The translations under genes were made by a program, and so were the position numbers. A stretch of DNA of 64,000 bases from Sphingobacterium endophyticum (GTDB lineage: Bacteria; Bacteroidota; Bacteroidia; Sphingobacteriales; Sphingobacteriaceae), in contig NZ_SMMI01000003.1 of NCBI RefSeq assembly GCF_009733535.1, positions 62,001 through 126,000 of the forward strand, read 5' to 3'. The notes under the pieces were generated by a model, which worked only from the letters and a program-made list of their open reading frames with translations, had not been told where the DNA came from and searched no databases. Of the stretch, positions 14,729 through 23,757 are shown piece after piece. Numbering within the stretch: the first letter of the stretch is position 1; each line of letters opens with the position of its first letter.

Positions 14729-14730
14729 TT

Positions 14731-14778
14731 CAGTAGCGGGGAGCAGGATCGAACTGCCGACCTCAGGGTTATGAATCC
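14731..14778. repeat. right attachment site (48-bp direct repeat)
   Basis: Identical to 3592-3639. It covers the 3' 45 bases of the intact tRNA-Met plus three bases beyond. The next base toward the tRNA 5' end differs from the left copy, which sets the limit of the shared core. Confidence 0.92.
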
Positions 14779-14807
14779 TGCGCTCTAACCATCTGAGCTA
14801 CCCCGCC
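14734..14807 (-). tRNA. tRNA-Met (CAT)
   Basis: A 74-nt cloverleaf reads on the minus strand. The acceptor stem is GGCGGGG paired with CCCCGCT (a G-U at the first pair), the D arm GCTC...GAGC, the anticodon arm CAGGA-TTCATAA-CCCTG with anticodon CAT, and the T arm GGCAG-TTCGATC-CTGCT. The discriminator base is A and CCA is not encoded. The elongator form is most likely; an Ile2 tRNA with a modified CAT anticodon cannot be excluded. It is the integration target of the island, and its 3' half is duplicated at 3595-3639. Confidence 0.95.
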
Positions 14808-15135
14808 GTTTTTCGGTATGCAAAGATAGCAATAAGGAATAATTATCAAAGAATAATTTATACAATTTTAGGATTTAAATCATCAATTCCTAGCCTATAA
14901 TTCACAATCAATTTATAGTCAAAAAGATAGCTTAACAGCAATTAAATGGAAATTATCGGTAAATACAGGCTCAGTCCTGCCTTTAGACTGTTAATAATGC
15001 GCTTTTTGTGAATAAAAGATTTAATTAGATTTTTTTGAATAACGGATTAATTCATTATACTTACAAAAAGTAGCATGTATTACATGTGAACAGATTACTA
15101 ACAAAAATTTATATAGATCTACTTATAAGTATCAA
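14808..15135. other. intergenic region holding the tRNA-Met promoter
   Basis: No gene seen in these 328 bases. The tRNA promoter occupies 14821-14850; the rest is A/T-rich with no strong repeat. Confidence 0.5.
14821..14850 (-). promoter_or_regulatory. tRNA-Met promoter
   Basis: On the minus strand TTTG (14850-14847), an 18-base spacer and TATCTTTG (14828-14821) match the Bacteroidota sigma-70-type consensus. The -7 box ends 13 bases before the tRNA 5' end. Confidence 0.8.
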
Positions 15136-15513
15136 ATGGCAGAAAAGATTAAATTAAACCTAGAATATGTACTAAATTCTTCACCTAGAATTCTCTTTCC
15201 TTACCTACAGGAGCCTAATGAGCTTGCTCAGTGGTTTGCAGATGATGTGAATTATCATGATGGTATTTATGAATTTATTTGGGATAATGAGTCCCACAGA
15301 GCACGATTGGTCGCTACCAAAGAAAACAAGAGCGTAAAATTCAAGTGGTTGGATGATGAGCCTTATTTCTTTGAAATTGAAATTATTCAAGATGAACTGA
15401 CCAATGATGTTGCATTAAGTGTCACAGACTATGTCAAAGAAGACAACATTGATGACCGAAAACTTATTTGGAACAATTCGATCGGTTACTTGCAAAGAGT
15501 AATCGGAGCATAA
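15136..15513 (+). CDS. START-like / AHSA1-type domain protein
   Basis: Soluble 125-residue protein with the SRPBCC-type pattern found across Bacteroidota: an opening strand KIKLNLEYVLNSSPRILFPYLQEPNELAQWFADDVN, then a hairpin series (YEFIWDNESHRARLVATKENKSVKFKWL) and a closing helix (RKLIWNNSIGYLQRVIGA). Such domains bind hydrophobic ligands or act as Hsp90 cochaperone-like modules; the ligand is unknown. It is usually a single conserved gene, as here, followed by its own terminator at 15531. Confidence 0.8.
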   Translation: MAEKIKLNLEYVLNSSPRILFPYLQEPNELAQWFADDVNYHDGIYEFIWDNESHRARLVATKENKSVKFKWLDDEPYFFEIEIIQDELTNDVALSVTDYVKEDNIDDRKLIWNNSIGYLQRVIGA

Positions 15514-15530
15514 AAATTTTTCTTAACTAG

Positions 15531-15559
15531 AGCCTCTAATGCAAATTAGGGGCTTTTTT
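15531..15559 (+). terminator. terminator after the START-like gene
   Basis: AGCCTCTAAT-GCAA-ATTAGGGGCT (one G-T pair) followed by a T tract. Confidence 0.85.
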
Positions 15560-15603
15560 CATTTTGTCCAAGCTTTTTTTTGATTTCAGCCATGTCTGCT
15601 TTT

Positions 15604-15743
15604 GGTTTTGCTCGTGTTTTGCTAGTGTCTCATCCACAGCTTGTCCAAAACTTATCCGGAGCTCGTCCGCTCACAAGCGGACGAGCTGTGGACCATGTCA
15701 TAACAAGGTGCGGACCATTCACGAGCAAAACACGAGCGAAACC
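15604..15743. repeat. large nested palindrome, probable dispersed intergenic repeat
   Basis: Outer arms of about 24 bases (15604-15627 and 15720-15743, core motif GCTCGTGTTTTGCT and its complement) match with two mismatches. At the centre, AGCTCGTCCGCT-CACA-AGCGGACGAGCT (15660-15687) is a perfect 12-bp hairpin. CCACAGCT (15634-15641) and AGCTGTGG (15684-15691) allow an alternative pairing. It is followed by two tandem AATGCAGAGC units (15755-15776). The frames through it are low complexity and not genes. The region is clearly more GC-rich than its surroundings. Confidence 0.65.
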
Positions 15744-15983
15744 CGACTGGAACCAATGCAGAGCCAATGCAGAGCACTGATTTACACAGAATTTCAACTG
15801 AACGAAAAATATAATTTTTGCTAATAGCATAAAGTCAAAAAAATTAGTCCAGTAAAAACAACCTTCAATATTGAATTTCAGATTAACTTTTTCTAACATT
15901 TTTTGAATAATCAAAATTGTATCTTTGCATTTGGAACCTCGTATTTCAAGGAGAAAGCCGAGGCATTCCGATTAAGGAATCAA

Positions 15984-17447
15984 ATGAAAAAAGTTAACTT
16001 ACTCATATTACAAGCATTCATAAAGCCATTTTTGGTGACATTCTTTATTGTCATGTTTGTTCTCGTGATGTTATTTTTATTCAAATACATTGATGACTTA
16101 ATCGGCAAGGGATTCCAATGGTATGTTATCTTGGAGCTGTTGAGCTATCAATGTGCTGTTCAGCTTTCCATGGCGCTGCCACTCTCGATGTTGCTATCGT
16201 CGATTATGACTTTTGGGAACTTAGGTGAAAGCTATGAGCTAGTTGCCATTAAGGCTGCTGGGGTATCTTTACGTAAAGCTATGACCCCATTATTTGTGGT
16301 GGTGGGACTATTCAGTGCAGGATCTTTTTTCTTTTCCGACTATATCTTACCGGTGGTGAATCTGAAAATGGGTTCACTATTGTATGATGTCCGGAAGAAA
16401 AAAGCCGATTTCTTTATCAAACCGGGAGTATTTAACAATACCATCCCTGGATATTCGATTCGTGCGAAAGGGAAAAGTGAAGACGGGACGACCTTGCATG
16501 ATTTAATGATCTATGAGCACCCATCAGGTGGTACAGCTACGAACGTTACTTTTGCGAAGGAAGGATTTATACAGAATTCACCCGATAATAATTTTATGGT
16601 GCTGGAATTGAAGGATGGGGTTCGCTATGAGGATTCACGATCGGAAAACGCGAAGCGTTATGATCCCAGACAGCAGTTCACCAGATTTAGATTCAAGGAG
16701 ACAACGACTAAATTTGATATGGGAAGTTTCCAGATGAATAGAACGGATCAGGACCTCTTCAAATCCCATCATCAGATGTTGAACTTGAAGCAGCTAAAAC
16801 TTTATTCAGATTCTAATCGGATTTATATTGACAGCTTGGAGCGGACAAATTCTTTTGAAGCAAAACGTTATATTAACTATTATTCGCCCTACTTTAGGGA
16901 AAATAGTCCCGGAAGGACGAAGGCTAAGGTATCTCTACCTGACTTTGATACAAATGGTCAGATGAGGATGTCCATTAATAATGGCTTGAGCCAGGCACGT
17001 CAGATTAAAGATATGGCGGTCAATCGAGAAGCAGAATTTGCTCCGTATGCGGAGAAGGATGTTCGATATGATATCGAATGGCACCGTAAGTTTACCTTGG
17101 CTTTTTCCTGTTTATTGCTCTTTGGTATCGGAGCGCCATTGGGAGCCATTATCCGCAAGGGCGGATTAGGACTTCCTGTTGTGATGGCGATCATATTCTT
17201 CTTAATCTATCACGTCATTGCTACGGTTTCGGAAAAAGCAGCTAAAGATGCCAGCCTGACTCCTATGTGGGGAATGTGGATGGCAATTATAGTACTGACA
17301 CCACTTGCGATATTCCTGACCTACAAATCGACTTCCGACTCGGCTTTATTTGATGCCGATCAGTATAAGATGAAGGCACAGGCAATCTGGAATAAGATCA
17401 TTGGATTTTTCAATAAAAAGAAAGAGAATAAGGGTACGCCCGCATAA
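15984..17447 (+). CDS. LptF/LptG-family permease (YjgP/YjgQ)
   Basis: Inner-membrane protein of the LPS export ABC transporter family, 487 residues from the ATG at 15984 (the longer frame has no membrane-type start). Three N-terminal membrane helices (residues about 10-35, 45-75 and 95-120) precede a large periplasmic beta-jellyroll region, with three more helices at the C-terminus (about 375-470, including FSCLLLFGIGAPLGAIIRKGGLG). LptFG extract lipopolysaccharide and pass it to LptC/LptA with the ATPase LptB. The periplasmic part looks longer than in E. coli, as usual in Bacteroidota. A TATCTTTG -7 box lies at 15920-15927. Whether it is LptF or LptG cannot be told. Confidence 0.9.
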   Translation: MKKVNLLILQAFIKPFLVTFFIVMFVLVMLFLFKYIDDLIGKGFQWYVILELLSYQCAVQLSMALPLSMLLSSIMTFGNLGESYELVAIKAAGVSLRKAMTPLFVVVGLFSAGSFFFSDYILPVVNLKMGSLLYDVRKKKADFFIKPGVFNNTIPGYSIRAKGKSEDGTTLHDLMIYEHPSGGTATNVTFAKEGFIQNSPDNNFMVLELKDGVRYEDSRSENAKRYDPRQQFTRFRFKETTTKFDMGSFQMNRTDQDLFKSHHQMLNLKQLKLYSDSNRIYIDSLERTNSFEAKRYINYYSPYFRENSPGRTKAKVSLPDFDTNGQMRMSINNGLSQARQIKDMAVNREAEFAPYAEKDVRYDIEWHRKFTLAFSCLLLFGIGAPLGAIIRKGGLGLPVVMAIIFFLIYHVIATVSEKAAKDASLTPMWGMWMAIIVLTPLAIFLTYKSTSDSALFDADQYKMKAQAIWNKIIGFFNKKKENKGTPA

Positions 17448-17467
17448 TAATTAACAGTTAAAAGGAA

Positions 17468-17495
17468 AGGGCTTCGATATTTGAAGCCCTTTTTT
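17468..17495 (+). terminator. terminator after the LptF/G gene
   Basis: AGGGCTTC-GATATTT-GAAGCCCT plus T tract between convergent genes. Confidence 0.88.
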
Positions 17496-17519
17496 GATTA
17501 ACGATATATTTGAATTGGA

Positions 17520-19937
17520 TTAATTTCCTCCTCTGACTCTACTTTGTTCATCCTGTTCGCTAGGATTTCTTTTTTTCTTACTTAATTCTTTTCCTAACTT
17601 GAGGGATGCTGAAAAAATAAGGGTTCTTGTATCCAGGTTGAAATGCTGATTCATACGTACTGATCCTGAATGGGAGTCTGCATGATAGTTCATGGTTTTA
17701 AAGATATCATTAGCCGCTAGCTTCAGGGAAAGCCTGTCTTTCCAGACGCTTTTCATCAGCCCAGCAGAAACAAATCCAAATCCTTTTCTTACAAAAACAC
17801 CGCTGGATTGGTCTGAATTATATTGTCCGTTGATTTCAAATGCCCAACTTTTAGGTAGCTTAAAGATATTGTTGCTCTGAATCTCATAAGACCAGGATCT
17901 GTTTTTAATGCGTTCAGCATTAAAGTTTCCGAAATAATTATTTTCAAATACATTGGCATTGTTGATACTTGTCCAGAATTGAAGTGGTTTATAAGTATGA
18001 TTTAGATTCATACCGATATTTCTAAAGCCTTCAATATTGGCAATGGATCGGATGGTCACATTCTGTTCTGGAATTTGAGTCAAAACACTGGTCATGACAT
18101 CTTTTACATCTGTAAAATAGAAGGAAGCATGCAGGTTCTTTCCTAAGCTATAGTTTAATTCAAAGGAGTTTGCTAATTCGGGCTGCAATAGAGGATTTCC
18201 TTGATAAAACACGAAGGCATCAACATAGAAACGAAAAGGATTTAAATCCTCGTAATCTGGTCTGTTGATCCTGCGGCTATAAGAAAATTGGATACTATGG
18301 CGATCATTTAATTTTTTGCTGACCGAAGCGCTGGGAAATAGATTGGTATAGTTTCTTTTGTTCACGACCTTACTCGTCAACTGATTGCCTAGTGAATAGG
18401 TATTTTCAACACGTAAACCGGCTGTAAAATTCCAATTATTGTACTCCAGATGATAGTTGGCATATCCAGCGTGGATATTTTCTGAATACAGAAAATGATT
18501 GCTTGTACTCAAATCGCTGACCCATTGACCCGCTTTTAAGGTGTCGTTTATTGCATTATTGTCTGTTTCAATAAAACTACTCTTCCATCCTAGCTCCAAT
18601 CGTTGGTTTGTCGAGATATGATGTAGATAATCTAACTTACCGACATATAATTCAGAGATCGAAGGGGTTTTATTTTTCCTTTTGGACAGATAAGGGTTTT
18701 GATGGCCTGTTTTTTGAAAATCGGACGTTAATTGTTGGTCGGATTTATAGTCGGCTACTAAATATTCAAAATCCGCCGATAGTAAATTTCCATGTTCTCC
18801 AATTGCTTGCTGTACATTGGCCATCAAGGTGTTGGTATTCCATTTACTTATATTGCTATTATCGGTCAGGGAATTGGATATCATTTCATCGTTGCTGAAC
18901 AAAATATTATTGAATCCTTTATTGAAGTTATTGTAGGTTCCGAAGCTCCCGGTCCATGCTATTCCTAAATTCAGTTTTTCATTTGCCTGAAAATCGATTC
19001 CGACTTTCGCATTGTTTGTTTCCAAGGGTTCATCGGTATCGGAATATTGGACTGATTTCCTAGCTAAGGTTTCATCAGGATTCTTTTCAAAAAAGCGGTT
19101 GAAGGTTCTGTACTCCCTTTCACCCCTGTAGCCGCGATCATAACCTAAGATAAAATTCCATTTGTTGACCTGTCCATTAAAGTTTATTCCTGCGCCATAT
19201 CTTTCTTTTCGACCTGCTCCGCCGTAGGAATTAACCGTAAGGTTGTAGCCAGCTTTCTTATCATTCTTCATAACAATATTTATCATTCCTCCCATCCCTT
19301 GAGCATCAAATTTTGCAGAAGGGTTGGTAATGAGCTCTATGCTCTTTAAGGAAGAAGAAGCTGTTCCTTTTAGTAAGGTTGCAAGATCCTTGGGAGATAA
19401 GTAAGATAATTTTCCGTTGATCATAACCGCAACATCCGATTTTCCACGCATGCTGATGTTACCATCATCATCGACTTTAACAGCCGGAGCCCGTTGAAGA
19501 ATTTCTAAGGCAGTCATTCCATCGGCGAGAATGCTGCTTTCAATATTCAGCACCATCCGGTCAGATTTACGTTCAATAAGATTACGTTCGCCTTTGATGC
19601 TGATTTCATCCAAAGCTAAGGACGAAGGGATGAGGTTGATTTTTCCTAAATCCAGAGTCTCCTTTGCGACATTCAAATTAGTTTTCACATAATTCGAGTA
19701 GCCTTGGTAGGAAATTTCAAGATTGTAGTTTCCTTCAGGAATTTGAATGGAAAACTCACCCATTTCATTGGTCAGTCCAGTTTTAAGGGGTTGGAGCTGA
19801 CTTCCTTTTAAAGAGATGGTAACCTGGCTTAATGGTTCATCATTTTCATTAAGGACAATACCCTGAATTCCAGATTGTGAATAGGCAAATGATGAAAACA
19901 AGAGTAGTAACAAACACAATTGAGTAGATAATAGCAT
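17520..19937 (-). CDS. TonB-dependent outer-membrane receptor (OMP_b-brl_3 type)
   Basis: Outer-membrane protein of 805 residues with a signal peptide ending near SFAYSQ. Domain order: a carboxypeptidase-regulatory-like domain (GIQGIVLNENDEPLSQVTI to about residue 105), a plug (ERNLIERKSDRMVLNIESSIL, INGKLSYLSPKDLATLL, SIELITNPSAKFDAQGMGGMINIVMK) and a beta barrel ending in SASLKLGKEL. The plug is of the shorter type seen in outer membrane beta-barrel family proteins. It is the last gene of a minus-strand group with the PepSY protein and the siderophore-type receptor, so a role in iron or haem-type uptake is likely. It ends with a short charged extension (KKRNPSEQDEQSRVRGGN). Confidence 0.88.
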   Translation of the reverse strand: MLLSTQLCLLLLLFSSFAYSQSGIQGIVLNENDEPLSQVTISLKGSQLQPLKTGLTNEMGEFSIQIPEGNYNLEISYQGYSNYVKTNLNVAKETLDLGKINLIPSSLALDEISIKGERNLIERKSDRMVLNIESSILADGMTALEILQRAPAVKVDDDGNISMRGKSDVAVMINGKLSYLSPKDLATLLKGTASSSLKSIELITNPSAKFDAQGMGGMINIVMKNDKKAGYNLTVNSYGGAGRKERYGAGINFNGQVNKWNFILGYDRGYRGEREYRTFNRFFEKNPDETLARKSVQYSDTDEPLETNNAKVGIDFQANEKLNLGIAWTGSFGTYNNFNKGFNNILFSNDEMISNSLTDNSNISKWNTNTLMANVQQAIGEHGNLLSADFEYLVADYKSDQQLTSDFQKTGHQNPYLSKRKNKTPSISELYVGKLDYLHHISTNQRLELGWKSSFIETDNNAINDTLKAGQWVSDLSTSNHFLYSENIHAGYANYHLEYNNWNFTAGLRVENTYSLGNQLTSKVVNKRNYTNLFPSASVSKKLNDRHSIQFSYSRRINRPDYEDLNPFRFYVDAFVFYQGNPLLQPELANSFELNYSLGKNLHASFYFTDVKDVMTSVLTQIPEQNVTIRSIANIEGFRNIGMNLNHTYKPLQFWTSINNANVFENNYFGNFNAERIKNRSWSYEIQSNNIFKLPKSWAFEINGQYNSDQSSGVFVRKGFGFVSAGLMKSVWKDRLSLKLAANDIFKTMNYHADSHSGSVRMNQHFNLDTRTLIFSASLKLGKELSKKKRNPSEQDEQSRVRGGN

Positions 19938-19992
19938 ATAGAAAGATTAAAATGAATAGAATGGTTTGTCGTTTTCATAGATCGATAGATTA

Positions 19993-21171
19993 TTAGCCTG
20001 CAATTTTCTTTTTCTTTTTCCTTCTTCCCCACCAGATTAGGAAACCAGTAATAGGCAATGAAGTAGCAATAATACCGGCAAGAAAAGTTGAGAGTTTTCC
20101 AAATTGTCCCCACCACTGGCCCATGTGCAGTTGCCACACATAGTTTTCAACTTTCTCATGAACGATGTAAGGAGTCTCGACCGTTAGTTTTTCTCCGGTG
20201 TAGCGATCAAATATTTCCATGTCGAGATTTTCAGTACTTTTTAACCCTGACACTCCCATTTGAAAGACATAAGCCCCCAATTCGTTAAGGTTGTAAACCC
20301 AAATGGAAGCATTCTTTTTATGTGGGTTTTCAGCTAATGCTTGATAAGCATATTGGGCATAATCCAATGAAGATTTATGTTCGTCATAAGCTGGTAAAAC
20401 AACGTCAATATGTTCATCAGAACCACCAAAGGATTTGATAAGCACATCACCTAAAGAATGGAAGAAAATAATGATGCCTGTTGCACTTAGAATAAAACAT
20501 AGTAATAAGGAATAAAATCCGTAGACATTATGAAGGTCATAGTTTAGTCTTTTGAATTTTGCTTTCCATTTCACGGTGAAGCTATCCTGCCTTGTTTTTT
20601 TTGTCCATCTTTTTGGCCACCACAAAATCAATCCCGTGATACAGCTTAACAGAAAAATAACTGTTGATACCAATACAATCCAACCTCCAAATTGTCTGTT
20701 CAGCAAATTGGAATGCAGGTGTGCGGTGACATAAAAGAAATGCCCTGTATAATCGACTTTTAAAACCTCTGCGGTATAGGGGTTGATATAGATAAAGTTC
20801 AACCGTTTTGAATCATCATGGAAGGCTCTGACCCGGACAGATCTTTTTGGATCGTTAAAGAATACGACTTGAGACAGGCGTAATTTAGGATCTTTTTTAT
20901 GGATAGCTTCCACAATTTGAGATGCGGTTGCACGTTTTTCACCAACCTCCACAAATTTAGACTCAGCGGCTGTAAAATCTAAAATTTCATCACAATAAAC
21001 GATGATTGTCCCTGTCAGACATACAAAAACAACGATTAATCCTGAGACAATAGATGGCCACAGATGCAACCAAGCATTCAATCTACTGAACCAGTTTTTT
21101 CCTTTCTTTTTTACCGGGGCAGTATTCAAAGCTGGCTTGGGTCTTGTTTTTAATTCAAAATTCTTTATCAT
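19993..21171 (-). CDS. PepSY-associated transmembrane protein
   Basis: Inner-membrane protein of 392 residues with four membrane helices: about 38-60 (PSIVSGLIVVFVCLTGTIIVY), 165-190 (GGWIVLVSTVIFLLSCITGLILWWPKRW), 220-245 and 360-385. PepSY-like periplasmic segments lie between them (KKDPKLRLSQVVFFNDPKRSVRVRAF). Histidines at helix ends (AWLHLWPSIVSG, TAHLHSNLL, LHNVYGFYS, LHMGQWWGQFGKL) fit haem binding. Proteins of this family sit beside siderophore receptors and probably reduce ferric siderophores. The gene is between two TonB receptors in the same orientation, so co-transcription is likely. Confidence 0.88.
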   Translation of the reverse strand: MIKNFELKTRPKPALNTAPVKKKGKNWFSRLNAWLHLWPSIVSGLIVVFVCLTGTIIVYCDEILDFTAAESKFVEVGEKRATASQIVEAIHKKDPKLRLSQVVFFNDPKRSVRVRAFHDDSKRLNFIYINPYTAEVLKVDYTGHFFYVTAHLHSNLLNRQFGGWIVLVSTVIFLLSCITGLILWWPKRWTKKTRQDSFTVKWKAKFKRLNYDLHNVYGFYSLLLCFILSATGIIIFFHSLGDVLIKSFGGSDEHIDVVLPAYDEHKSSLDYAQYAYQALAENPHKKNASIWVYNLNELGAYVFQMGVSGLKSTENLDMEIFDRYTGEKLTVETPYIVHEKVENYVWQLHMGQWWGQFGKLSTFLAGIIATSLPITGFLIWWGRRKKKKKIAG

Positions 21172-21248
21172 TCTATTTTAAGGTTGCTTTTGAAAATAAA
21201 CTACCGCAGGAAAGATACCTGCAGTAGTTTGGCATTAGAAAAATCAAA

Positions 21249-23720
21249 TTAGAATTTGAAAGATAAGTTCGCTAAGAATTCAAATGGACGTTGTGGTTTT
21301 CCATATACATCCCAGTATTTAACATTAGCGATATTATTTAATTTTAGTCCGACACGATACTTTGGTTGGTCGTAAAATATTGTTCCATTCAAAAGAGTAT
21401 AGGCGGGTACATAGAAATCATCTTGCATATTTAGCAAGACATCACCTACGTAGTTAATACCTGCTCCAAATCCTAATCCTTTAACCCCATTATCCAAGAA
21501 TTTATATGAAGTCCAGAAGTTGGCCACATGTTTAGGGCTCCAAGCATCACGTTTTCCGACTTGATTTTCAGCCGCAACAATGTATTTGCTGTCGTTATAA
21601 CCATATCCTGCAATGATGTTCCAGCCTCTGCTCGGACTTGCTATCAGATCAACTTCCAAACCTTTACTTTCAAGTTTCCCATCTTGTACACTGATTCCTG
21701 GGATCACCGTTCTCAACTTGTCTTTAACACGGATGTCATAATAGCTTAGCGTTGCATTTAACAAACCATCAAATAACTCCAGTTTTGAACCTACTTCAAT
21801 TTGATTGGCCTGTTCCGGTTTCCATTTTGTCAAGACAGGATCGGATTCAGGATCTGAAGGATTGGAAAGTCCCTGAGAAGCCCCGATATTCGAAAAACTA
21901 TTCATGTAATTTGCAAAGACAGATACCCTATCTTTTAGGGGTTGATAAACAACGCCAATTTTAGGGGAGACATTTATTTGAGAATACCCTTTTTCGACCT
22001 CATAAAACGGATCGGTAGCTTTCTGTTCCACTTTACCTTGTTCATTAACAACCTGAGGTTGTCCAGGGTTATAGGTTGTTAAATCGTTTTGATGAAAGGC
22101 ATTTATACGCGCGCTTAACATGACAAATAAGCGGTCAGAAATATTAGTCACATTGGATAGATAACCGCTAATTACGCGATAGTTACTTTCATCAATTCCA
22201 TCGCCATAACTTCGTTTGGGTCTTGATGCTTCCACTTCAGATCTTGTCAAGGGTTTCCAATATGGATCCTTCACACTTACCGTGTCATATATGGCGAAGT
22301 AAGGAAACATATATAGATTTTTATCCTTGAAGAAAGTTGCATCAGCACCGATTAAGATTTTGTTCTTCACTTCCCCAAGCTGATATGATCCATTGAAATT
22401 TTGCTGCACAGCTGTAAAGTTCATGCTGTAATCATCAAAGATTCTATATCGACGTTCTACCCTATTGTCATCTACGACCATGGGAACCATGAAAATAGAA
22501 CCTTTGTCGCCAGTATTATTATATAAGAAGGAAGTTTTTGAGCTCCAGTTCTCAGAAATCTGATATTCCAATTCAGCACCGATATTGATATTAGTACGGT
22601 TTGTAGCAATATCGTCAGAAGTAAAGGAGCGATCATAAGGAAGGTTATATTCTTTCAAATTAGAAGAAGACAGCTTATTTGTATTTCTTAGGAAAGCAAC
22701 CAAGGGTTTAGTTGTATTATAAACATCAGCATCCAACCTGACCGTTGTTTTATTATTAGCTTTGAACAGGAGGCTAGTAGCAAATCCCATTGCTGTAACT
22801 TTACCTTCATTCTGAAAACCGTTGTTCGTCATTCCAAGTACATTAAATCGTCCCATAGCAGTTCGATCTTTATTAAGAGGGGTATTGATATCAGCCGTCA
22901 ACCGATTCATTCCAAAGCTTCCAGTAGTGTAGCTTACTTCACCTCGAAAAGATTCAAATGGTCTTTTAGTCACATTATTTATGATACCACCATAGCTTGA
23001 GGATTGAGCACCGAACAAAGTTGCGGAAGGACCTTTAATTACTTCTACCTTTTCTAAATTGAAGATTTCAGATACTGCTCTTGATTCGACCGGCATACCA
23101 TTTCTGACCATATTGGATCCTCCTTGATTGGTATTGGAAAAACCACGCATGGTAACTCCATTTCCACTATCGTTAACTCCATTGGTAATAATTGCACCTG
23201 GCACTTGAGCCATGGCAGAAATATAATCTGTAGCTGCAGTTTCCATCATTAACTCTTTAGTTATCACGGAATAGGCCTGCGGATTTTCAAGATTTGCCAA
23301 AGGCATCCTTGCAATGTCCTGCGTTTCTTTTCTAGCGAATTTGTTTCGTTGAATGTCCGAGACAATAATTTCTCTCAGTTGCGTTGATTTGGATTGTACA
23401 GTAATCCGATCCACTTGGGTCGTTTCACCTGGTTCTATATTAATTGAGATGGAAGAAATAGTATAATTAGCATAGGAAACCTCTAGCGTATAATTTCCCT
23501 TTGGGGCATGTAAGGAAAATGATCCAGATTCATCAACAGATGTGTTGAATTTGGTGTCTTTTAAGCGAATAGTAGCATATGAAAGTGGTTTACCATCTAT
23601 AGTAAACACCTCCCCTTCAACAATACCTGTTTGTTGAGCAAATATGAGTGCTGGAATAGTAAATAAAAATGTTAGTGTAATAGCAGCCTTAAATAATTGC
23701 TGCGAAAACCAGTTTTTCAT
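21249..23720 (-). CDS. TonB-dependent siderophore receptor
   Basis: Outer-membrane receptor of 823 residues. After the signal peptide (cut near IFAQQ) comes a carboxypeptidase-regulatory-like domain (VEGEVFTIDGKPLSYATI), then a FhuA/FpvA-type plug: PLANLENPQAYSVITKELMMETAATDYISAMAQVPGA, GVTMRGFSNTNQGG and FNLEKVEVIKGPSATLFG. The 22-strand barrel ends in the canonical FLANLSFKF. It imports ferric siderophores with TonB-ExbBD. It is the first gene of the cluster and is divergent from an AraC regulator, 105 bases away, with a shared palindrome between them. Confidence 0.92.
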   Translation of the reverse strand: MKNWFSQQLFKAAITLTFLFTIPALIFAQQTGIVEGEVFTIDGKPLSYATIRLKDTKFNTSVDESGSFSLHAPKGNYTLEVSYANYTISSISINIEPGETTQVDRITVQSKSTQLREIIVSDIQRNKFARKETQDIARMPLANLENPQAYSVITKELMMETAATDYISAMAQVPGAIITNGVNDSGNGVTMRGFSNTNQGGSNMVRNGMPVESRAVSEIFNLEKVEVIKGPSATLFGAQSSSYGGIINNVTKRPFESFRGEVSYTTGSFGMNRLTADINTPLNKDRTAMGRFNVLGMTNNGFQNEGKVTAMGFATSLLFKANNKTTVRLDADVYNTTKPLVAFLRNTNKLSSSNLKEYNLPYDRSFTSDDIATNRTNINIGAELEYQISENWSSKTSFLYNNTGDKGSIFMVPMVVDDNRVERRYRIFDDYSMNFTAVQQNFNGSYQLGEVKNKILIGADATFFKDKNLYMFPYFAIYDTVSVKDPYWKPLTRSEVEASRPKRSYGDGIDESNYRVISGYLSNVTNISDRLFVMLSARINAFHQNDLTTYNPGQPQVVNEQGKVEQKATDPFYEVEKGYSQINVSPKIGVVYQPLKDRVSVFANYMNSFSNIGASQGLSNPSDPESDPVLTKWKPEQANQIEVGSKLELFDGLLNATLSYYDIRVKDKLRTVIPGISVQDGKLESKGLEVDLIASPSRGWNIIAGYGYNDSKYIVAAENQVGKRDAWSPKHVANFWTSYKFLDNGVKGLGFGAGINYVGDVLLNMQDDFYVPAYTLLNGTIFYDQPKYRVGLKLNNIANVKYWDVYGKPQRPFEFLANLSFKF

Positions 23721-23757
23721 GTATTAATTTTATTTAGATTAATTATAAATAATGAGG

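Larger units (their letters stand above)
3640..14730. mobile_element. tRNA-Met genomic island carrying a tyrosine integrase
   Basis: About 11.1 kb lie between the two 48-bp direct repeats. The integrase gene (13464-14576) is next to the intact tRNA-Met, the usual arrangement for integrative elements. Repeated TGTCTCGC motifs occur just inside both ends. Cargo: three lipoprotein/membrane genes, a DUF262-AlbA_2 fusion, RadC-like protein, helicase-like protein, DUF551-like protein and several unknowns, with two structured RNA candidates and three 52-bp palindromes. I see no relaxase, type IV secretion, capsid or terminase gene, so it is not a self-transmissible ICE or a complete prophage. It may be a satellite or a mobilisable/defence island that relies on a helper. 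Confidence 0.85.

Noticed and set aside
3640-14730. CRISPR array or cas genes in the island
   Set aside because: The repeats seen are three dispersed 52-bp palindromes and two att-flanking motifs, with no regular repeat-spacer pattern and no cas-like protein.
3640-14730. Complete ICE or prophage
   Set aside because: No relaxase, coupling protein, conjugation, terminase, portal or capsid gene can be recognised among the open frames.
15564-15914. Several overlapping open frames on both strands
   Set aside because: All arise from the nested palindrome and its GC-rich arms; the peptides are low complexity and mutually overlapping.
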